A stretch of 64,000 nucleotides of DNA from Burkholderia sp. SRS-46 (lineage in GTDB: Bacteria; Pseudomonadota; Gammaproteobacteria; Burkholderiales; Burkholderiaceae), in NCBI RefSeq assembly GCF_004343775.1, contig NZ_PTXL01000002.1, forward strand, positions 620,001 through 684,000, in the 5' to 3' direction. The notes below the pieces were generated by a model, which was not told the origin of the DNA, searched no databases, and saw only the letters and a program-made list of their open reading frames with translations. Positions within the stretch are counted from its first letter, which is position 1. Every line of letters begins with the position of its first letter. A program made the position numbers and the translations under genes. Below, piece after piece: positions 59,001 through 64,000 of the stretch.

Positions 59001-60287
59001 TTACTCCTTGTGCGGGGACCAGCATGCCGTTGCGATGAAACTGAGGACCGCCGTACCCATCACGTAAAACGCCGGCGCGAGATTGTTCTGCGTTGCCGCG
59101 ATTGCCCAGGTGAGAATCGCCGCAGAAAATCCGCCGAATGTAATGACGGCGAGGTTGTAGGAAATTGAAATTCCGGTAGAGATGATCCGGCGAGGGAACG
59201 TCTCGCTCAATGCCGCGAGGATCGGCCCTTCATAGCTCGCGATGACGAGCCCGAAGACAATCTGGAACAGCAGCAGCGATTGCAGCCCCGGCTTCACGTT
59301 CAACAGTTTGAACATCGGATAGGCGGCCACGACGGCGACGACCAGCGCCCCCATCAGGAACCGGCGGCGCCCGTATCGATCGGACAGGTACCCAAAAATC
59401 GGCGTGACGAACAGAACGATCGATGCCCCGACGAGCACGGCGATAAACCCGGTCGATGCCGGCAAATGCAGCACCTTCGTGGCATAGGTCGGGATATAGA
59501 AGAGCAGGACATACGAGCAGACCGTCCAGAAAACCACCAGACCGAATCCGGTCAACGCCTCGCTCTTCCAGTGGCGCACGATCTCGAGCACCGGCGTGCG
59601 CTCCCGAATGCGGGCGTTTTCCTCTGCGGATCCATGTATCTGGTTACGAATGTAGATCCCGAGCGGCCCCAGGCACAAGCCAATCAGGAACGGTATGCGC
59701 CATCCCCACGACTCGACTTGCTCGGGGCTCAGATACTTGACGAGCACCACCGCAAGAATCGACGCCAGAATAATCGCAAATCCGATGCTCGCCTGAATCC
59801 AGCTGGTGTAATAACCGAGCCGCGCGGCCGGCACATTGTCCCTCAGGAAGCCGGTGGCGCCGCCCATTTCCCCCCCGGCGGAGAACCCTTGCAACAGGCG
59901 CGCGCACACGATCATCAACGGCGCGAAGATTCCGGCGTCCTTGTATGTCGGCGCAAAGGCAATCAGGGCCGTGCCGACCGTCATCAGCGTGATCGTAATG
60001 ACCAGGGTTGCGCGGCGCCCGATCTTGTCCGCCATCCCCCCCAGGACGATCCCTCCGACCGGCCGCATGAAAAAACCGACGCCGATCGTGGAAACGGACA
60101 ACAACAGCGACAAATTGTCATCCGATGCGGGAAAGAACAGCTTTGCAATAATGACTGAAAAGAAACCATACGAAATAAAATCGAACCATTCGAATCCATT
60201 CCCTATGATTACGGCAACAACCGCTTTTGCCCGACCCTGCGCGACAGAGTCCTGCTCGCTCTCCCGCACGTCGACAATGCTTCCCAT
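59001..60287 (-). CDS. MFS transporter, metabolite:H+ symporter (MHS) type
   Basis: A 428-residue symporter with twelve helices. MHS signatures include GNGFEWFDFISYGFFSVIIA (residues about 29-48), FFMRPVGGIVLGGMADKIGRR and LQGFSAGGEMGGAT. Relatives import citrate, proline/betaine, dicarboxylates or shikimate; the substrate here is open. A GAGGG precedes the ATG. It is 141 bp after the LysR gene on the same strand, with an inverted repeat between them. Confidence 0.9.
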   Translation of the reverse strand: MGSIVDVRESEQDSVAQGRAKAVVAVIIGNGFEWFDFISYGFFSVIIAKLFFPASDDNLSLLLSVSTIGVGFFMRPVGGIVLGGMADKIGRRATLVITITLMTVGTALIAFAPTYKDAGIFAPLMIVCARLLQGFSAGGEMGGATGFLRDNVPAARLGYYTSWIQASIGFAIILASILAVVLVKYLSPEQVESWGWRIPFLIGLCLGPLGIYIRNQIHGSAEENARIRERTPVLEIVRHWKSEALTGFGLVVFWTVCSYVLLFYIPTYATKVLHLPASTGFIAVLVGASIVLFVTPIFGYLSDRYGRRRFLMGALVVAVVAAYPMFKLLNVKPGLQSLLLFQIVFGLVIASYEGPILAALSETFPRRIISTGISISYNLAVITFGGFSAAILTWAIAATQNNLAPAFYVMGTAVLSFIATACWSPHKE

Positions 60288-60320
60288 ATTCTTATGCCCT
60301 CGGATTTTAATGTTCTGATG

Positions 60321-60352
60321 CCATTGGCATGAATTACTGTCGCAGCCAATGG
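60321..60352. promoter_or_regulatory. Inverted repeat between LysR and MHS genes
   Basis: CCATTGGC (60321-60328) and GCCAATGG (60345-60352), perfect 8-bp arms separated by 16 bases, 34 bp before the MHS start. Possible operator for the upstream LysR protein. Confidence 0.45.
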
Positions 60353-60428
60353 TACGGGTTTTTCCCGATGATTTACTCTGAATTTTTTTCTGGCAAGACT
60401 GAGTGTCTGGAATGCCCGGTTATCGCCG

Positions 60429-61325
60429 CTATCGCATTCGCCGCAGCAACCACTCGCGGAATCGCGCCACGGCTGTCGTATCGCGCCGGTCATCGGGCCA
60501 GACGAGTTGATACGCGCCGCCAAAGCTTGCGCTTGCGTCCGAAGCGGGCACGAGGTCGTTGCTTTCAACCAGCGGCGTGATCATCCGGTTCCAGCCGAGG
60601 AGGACACCGTGGCCTCGCAGCGCAAGCTGCAGCAATACCGGGTAGCTGTTGGCCGTGATCGTCCGCGACGGCTTGTACGTGACCTCGCTGTCGCATAGAT
60701 GAAACCAGTCGCGCCAGCTCATCCATTGACGCTGCTGCTCCTCCGCGACCAGCAATGTCGCACTCATCAATTCGACCGGCGGCACGCGTCGGCGCTCAAG
60801 ATAATCCGGCGCGCAATAGGCCCGCACCTCCTCCTCGATGATCCGGATGCCGCTCATGCCGGGAGGAGGAACATCGCGGATGTAATAGACGCCGATGTCG
60901 AATTCCGCGGGATTCAGATTGAAGACGCCCTCGCGAACCAGGATCCGGATCGCCACGTTGGGATACTCGCGGCTGAAATCGGCAATGACAGGCGTCAGGA
61001 ACATGCTGGCCGTGCCGGACGCACAGGCAATCGTGATGCTGTGGGGCGTCGGCTCCTTCATGACGAGCGCCGTGGCCTCCGCGCAGCCGGCGAGCATATC
61101 GTGAATCCGGTCGGCGTATGTTTGACCGGCACGCGTCAAATGCAGCGTCTTGGCATCTCGCACGAACAGTTGCATGCCAAGAAAACTTTCCAGCTTGACC
61201 ACCTGCTTGCTCACCGCGCCTTGCGTGACGTTCAGTTCCTCCGCAGCACGCGTGAAGTTGCCATGCCGTGCGGCGGCATCAAAGAAAACCAGGCATTGCA
61301 GGGGTGGAATCGGATGAATCTTCAT
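60429..61325 (-). CDS. LysR-family transcriptional regulator, GcvA-like
   Basis: A 298-residue LysR regulator. The HTH is PLQCLVFFDAAARHGNFTRA, then LNVTQGAVSKQVVKLESFL (residues 8-52); the effector domain includes PHSITIACASGTASMFLTPV. It resembles GcvA/AmpR-type members by the early PPLQ...FFDAAARH pattern. The start at 61325 gives the normal length; 61400 is in frame without a ribosome site. It is followed by the MHS gene, the probable target. Confidence 0.9.
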   Translation of the reverse strand: MKIHPIPPLQCLVFFDAAARHGNFTRAAEELNVTQGAVSKQVVKLESFLGMQLFVRDAKTLHLTRAGQTYADRIHDMLAGCAEATALVMKEPTPHSITIACASGTASMFLTPVIADFSREYPNVAIRILVREGVFNLNPAEFDIGVYYIRDVPPPGMSGIRIIEEEVRAYCAPDYLERRRVPPVELMSATLLVAEEQQRQWMSWRDWFHLCDSEVTYKPSRTITANSYPVLLQLALRGHGVLLGWNRMITPLVESNDLVPASDASASFGGAYQLVWPDDRRDTTAVARFREWLLRRMR

Positions 61326-61460
61326 ACGCGTTCCAGATGACGTGTATTTACCGACGTGCGGTCCAAAGTGCATGCACACACCTGGCGGCACATCTTTCAA
61401 TGATCGAAAAGGTCATTCAAACGGAGCCTTCTTCGCAAGCGGTTTCCGCCATCGCCGATG

Positions 61461-61498
61461 GGCAACATGTCAACGCGCTCCGAACCCGACATGTTGCC
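61461..61498. repeat. Inverted repeat GGCAACATGTC / GACATGTTGCC
   Basis: Perfect 11-bp arms at 61461-61471 and 61488-61498, 16 bases apart, 136 bp upstream of the LysR start. Each half contains GCAACATGT, similar to one half of the PadR-type operator at 48976. Operator or hairpin is possible. Confidence 0.5.
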
Positions 61499-61620
61499 AT
61501 GAATGAAACAACCGAGTTATGAGGCTCCCGGCGAAGCGCGGCACGCCATCCGAATAGATCTCGACAATCAAGGGCCGGTCATTTATGCGCAAAGCATCGA
61601 CATATATTAATAATTTCGCC

Positions 61621-61638
61621 GAGTATTTTAAAATACTC
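61621..61638. repeat. Perfect 18-bp A+T-rich palindrome
   Basis: GAGTATTTTAAAATACTC reads the same on both strands. It lies in the A+T-rich gap, about 300 bp beyond the tRNA 3' end. Confidence 0.5.
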
Positions 61639-61870
61639 AATTATCACGACGCAGCGAAGCGTGCAATGTGCCGATATCCCTTTCCGTACCGGCAAGTTCG
61701 CTGAATATTTACCGCTCTTGTTGCTTTTCGAATGCACCACCTTTCAATCACATTCGAGATCGGAGCACGCCGGTAGGTTGAATAGGTCCCGTTTGACAAG
61801 TAACTCTAAAAATATCGATGACGTGCAATTGGCTCTATTGGCAAAGCGCGCGCCGGGCATTACCGGCAAG

Positions 61871-61906
61871 AAAAAAACCCACGACGCCTTTCGGCATCGT
61901 GGGTTT
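61871..61906 (-). terminator. Intrinsic terminator after the tRNA gene
   Basis: AAACCCACGACGCC (61875-61888) pairs with GGCATCGTGGGTTT (61893-61906) with one non-standard pair and a four-base loop; on the minus strand a T-run of seven follows. It lies 34 bp after the tRNA. Confidence 0.85.
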
Positions 61907-61939
61907 CTGGATTCCCTGGAGCTATCCGGAGCTGGAATC

Positions 61940-62015
61940 TGGTGGGCCCGGCGGGGTTCGAACCCGCGACCAATCGATTATGAGTCGACTGCTCTAACCG
62001 CTGAGCTACAGGCCC
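61940..62015 (-). tRNA. tRNA-Ile2, anticodon CAU (lysidine-modified type)
   Basis: 76 bases including an encoded CCA. The acceptor stem pairs GGGCCTG-type 5' bases with CGGGCCC at the 3' end. The T arm is GCGGGTTCGAACCCCGC, the D arm contains AGCTCAGCGGTTAGAGCA, and the anticodon loop is CTCATAA. A CAU anticodon with this body and no initiator features (first pair matched, no GGG/CCC anticodon stem) resembles bacterial ileX/tRNA-Ile2. An elongator methionine tRNA is the alternative. Confidence 0.85.
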
Positions 62016-62075
62016 TGAAGAAGTGGAGCGTGCTGTACGCCACCCGGGCGCAATCGCCGGGCGGGCATTGTATCA

Positions 62076-62122
62076 ATAAAAGGGACAAACGCCACCGGTA
62101 CCGTCTCGATACCGGTGGCGTT
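62076..62122 (-). terminator. Hairpin terminator after rpoD
   Basis: AACGCCACCGGTA (62088-62100) pairs perfectly with TACCGGTGGCGTT (62110-62122); on the minus strand CCCTTTTAT follows. It lies about 18 bp after the rpoD stop. Confidence 0.7.
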
Positions 62123-62140
62123 CAGAGAGAACGCTGGAGA

Positions 62141-64000
62141 TCAGTTCCCTTCGAGGAACGACTTCAGCTTGTCGGAACGGCTCGGGTGACGCAGCTTGCG
62201 CAGCGCCTTCGCCTCGATCTGACGGATCCGCTCACGCGTGACGTCGAACTGCTTGCCGACTTCCTCGAGCGTGTGATCGGTGCTCATCTCGATACCGAAA
62301 CGCATCCGCAGCACCTTCGCCTCGCGCGGCGTCAGCGAATCGAGGACGTCCTTCACGACGTCGCGCATGCTCGCATGCAACGCGGCATCAGCCGGCGCGA
62401 CGGTGTTGTTGTCCTCGATGAAGTCGCCGAGATGGGAATCGTCGTCGTCACCGATCGGCGTTTCCATCGAGATCGGCTCCTTCGCGATCTTCATGATCTT
62501 GCGGATCTTGTCTTCCGGCATTTCCATCTTCTCGGCGAGCGTTGCCGGATCCGGCTCGAGACCGGTTTCCTGCAGGATCTGCCGCGAGATGCGGTTCATC
62601 TTGTTGATCGTCTCGATCATGTGAACCGGAATCCGGATCGTGCGCGCCTGGTCCGCGATCGAACGCGTGATGGCCTGACGGATCCACCACGTCGCATACG
62701 TCGAGAACTTGTAGCCGCGACGGTATTCGAACTTGTCCACCGCCTTCATCAGGCCGATGTTGCCTTCCTGGATCAGGTCGAGGAACTGCAGGCCACGGTT
62801 CGTGTACTTCTTCGCGATCGAGATCACGAGACGCAGGTTCGCCTCGGTCATTTCACGCTTCGCCTGGCGCGCCTTCAGTTCGCCGGCCGCCATCTGGCGG
62901 TTGGTTTCCTTCAGGTCCTTCAGCGGCAGCACGACGCGCGCCTGCAGGTCGAGCAGGCGCTGCTGCTGTTCGCGGATCGCCGGGATGTTGCGCGACAGGA
63001 CTGCGCTGTACGCATGCCCTTCCGCCGTGACCTTCTCGGCCCAGTCGAGATCCGTCTCGCTGCCCGGGAAGCGCGCGATGAATTCCGAACGCGGCATGCC
63101 GCACTTGTCGACGACGATATGCAGGATCTGGCGCTCGACCTGACGCACCTCGTCCACCTGCGCACGCAGCGTGTCGCACAGGCGCTCGACGGTGCGCGCG
63201 GTGAAGCGGATCGTCATCAGCTCGGTCTGGATCGTTTCCTGCGCCTTCAGGTAGGCCTTCGACTTGTAGCCTTCCTTCTCGAACGCACGGCGCATCTTGT
63301 CGAACCACTCGCTGATCTGCGCGAACTTCTCGAGCGATGCGCGCTTGAGGGCCTCGAGCTGGGCGGCGTTGGCCGACGCCTGCGCTGCGCCGTCGTCGTC
63401 CTCCTCTTCTTCCTCTTCCTCGCCCTCGTCGGCTTCCTCGTCCTCGTTCTCGATCTCTTCGGCAGCCTTCGCGGAGAAGCCGTCGGTATCGGTATCCGAT
63501 GCATTCGGATCGAGCAGGCCGTCGACGAGCTCGTCGACGCGGCTTTCTTCGTTCGCGACACGCTCGGCCATCGCGAGGATGTCGGCGATCGTCGTCGGGC
63601 ACGCGGAAATCGCCATCACCATGTGGCGCAGGCCGTCCTCGATCCGCTTCGCGATCTCGATTTCGCCTTCGCGCGTGAGCAGCTCGACCGTGCCCATCTC
63701 GCGCATGTACATCCGGACCGGATCGGTGGTACGGCCGAACTCCGAATCGACGGTGGACAGCGCAACTTCCGCCTCCTCCTCGACTTCGTCGTCCGACGAA
63801 GCCGCCGGCGCGTTGTCGTTCAGAAGCAGCGTTTCCGCGTCCGGCGCCTGCTCATAAACCGCCACGCCCATGTCGTTGAACGTGCCGATGATGCCTTCGA
63901 GCGCTTCGGTCTCGGTGAAGTTGTCCGGCAGATGGTCGTTGATTTCGGCATACGTCAGGTAGCCGCGCTCCTTGCCGAGCTTGATGAGCGCGCGCAGCTT
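62141..64000 (-). CDS. rpoD: RNA polymerase primary sigma factor (sigma-70), 5' end outside the window
   Basis: The last 619 codons of sigma-70 are present; the start lies right of the window, so the visible frame runs to the edge rather than starting at the methionine at 63871. Visible parts are region 1.1 ([20 protein letters not shown]), region 1.2 ([20 protein letters not shown]), a long non-conserved domain with an acidic run ([11 protein letters not shown]), region 2 ([20 protein letters not shown]), region 3 and region 4 ([20 protein letters not shown]). It directs housekeeping transcription. Confidence 0.97.
   Translation of the reverse strand, partial: KLRALIKLGKERGYLTYAEINDHLPDNFTETEALEGIIGTFNDMGVAVYEQAPDAETLLLNDNAPAASSDDEVEEEAEVALSTVDSEFGRTTDPVRMYMREMGTVELLTREGEIEIAKRIEDGLRHMVMAISACPTTIADILAMAERVANEESRVDELVDGLLDPNASDTDTDGFSAKAAEEIENEDEEADEGEEEEEEEDDDGAAQASANAAQLEALKRASLEKFAQISEWFDKMRRAFEKEGYKSKAYLKAQETIQTELMTIRFTARTVERLCDTLRAQVDEVRQVERQILHIVVDKCGMPRSEFIARFPGSETDLDWAEKVTAEGHAYSAVLSRNIPAIREQQQRLLDLQARVVLPLKDLKETNRQMAAGELKARQAKREMTEANLRLVISIAKKYTNRGLQFLDLIQEGNIGLMKAVDKFEYRRGYKFSTYATWWIRQAITRSIADQARTIRIPVHMIETINKMNRISRQILQETGLEPDPATLAEKMEMPEDKIRKIMKIAKEPISMETPIGDDDDSHLGDFIEDNNTVAPADAALHASMRDVVKDVLDSLTPREAKVLRMRFGIEMSTDHTLEEVGKQFDVTRERIRQIEAKALRKLRHPSRSDKLKSFLEGN

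Larger units (their letters stand above)
61326..61869. other. A+T-rich intergenic stretch between LysR gene and tRNA
   Basis: No protein gene was seen. The part 61560-61850 is clearly richer in A+T than the rest of the window. It contains two marked symmetric elements, listed separately, and may be a decayed acquired segment next to the tRNA. Confidence 0.5.

Noticed and set aside
57530..62015. A complete tRNA-integrated genomic island
   Set aside because: No integrase, excisionase, transposase or duplicated tRNA 3' end was found in the window; only composition and position hint at acquisition.

Overview
The window reads as a high-GC, gene-dense chromosome segment of a Burkholderia, most likely of the Burkholderia cepacia complex. 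The reasons are a lipase/foldase pair matching the B. cepacia lipase family, the sdhCDABE-gltA / mdh / prpD / acnA block, an rpoD gene with a long acidic insert, a DUF4148 protein and an H-NS of the short Burkholderia type. No insertion sequence, CRISPR array, rRNA, integrase or complete prophage gene is visible. Both ends cut genes: an MFS transporter on the left and rpoD on the right.

Layout. 1-5.2 kb: MFS transporter with a divergent LysR regulator, then a dimethylargininase, an Lrp/AsnC regulator and an amino-acid permease, and a gutted VOC-fold gene. 5.3-18.8 kb: respiratory core. The sdhCDAB-sdhE-gltA operon lies on the minus strand below a GntR/UTRA regulator. Divergent mdh is followed by a CitE-like lyase, a secreted small protein, prpD and acnA. 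A perfect 16-bp palindrome lies between the GntR gene and mdh. 19.3-27.3 kb: a secreted sedolisin (S53) protease and a polyamine-type ABC importer with a divergent MocR regulator. 27.3-33.8 kb: lipase and its foldase, a copper-type TonB receptor with a DUF2946 partner, cytochrome b561 and a Pr6Pr-like membrane protein. 33.8-39.1 kb: an NlpD-like lipoprotein with a degenerate M23 domain, two small proteins, gnd, a DUF938 methyltransferase and a sirtuin. 39.1-40.5 kb: a stretch of about 1.4 kb without a credible protein gene but with two strong minus-strand intrinsic terminators, probably ends of unannotated small RNAs.

40.5-45.1 kb: an accessory cluster of two luciferase-like flavin enzymes around a LysR regulator, an MFS exporter and a MoaF-like protein. 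45.1-49.6 kb: an operon of dienoyl-CoA-reductase-type flavoenzyme, SnoaL-like protein, SGNH hydrolase and acetyltransferase, facing a PadR regulator across two tandem operator-like palindromes. 49.6-55.8 kb: quinone oxidoreductase behind the 3' stump of a lost acyl-CoA synthetase, IclR regulator, SDR, acyl-CoA dehydrogenase, and a tightly coupled MerR / 46-residue ORF / thioesterase operon. 55.9-61.9 kb: MFS exporter and Rid-family protein facing a TrmB-type regulator across a perfect 16-bp-armed inverted repeat, then H-NS-like protein, MHS transporter and LysR regulator. The sequence here is visibly richer in A+T and ends at a tRNA-Ile2(CAU) gene, which is followed by rpoD.

The most notable observations are the two decayed genes, the orphan terminators, the Rid protein lacking the catalytic arginine beside a TrmB regulator, the MoaF/flavin-enzyme cluster and the tandem 31-bp repeats upstream of the acyl-CoA dehydrogenase. 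All functions are read from sequence; no database search was run.
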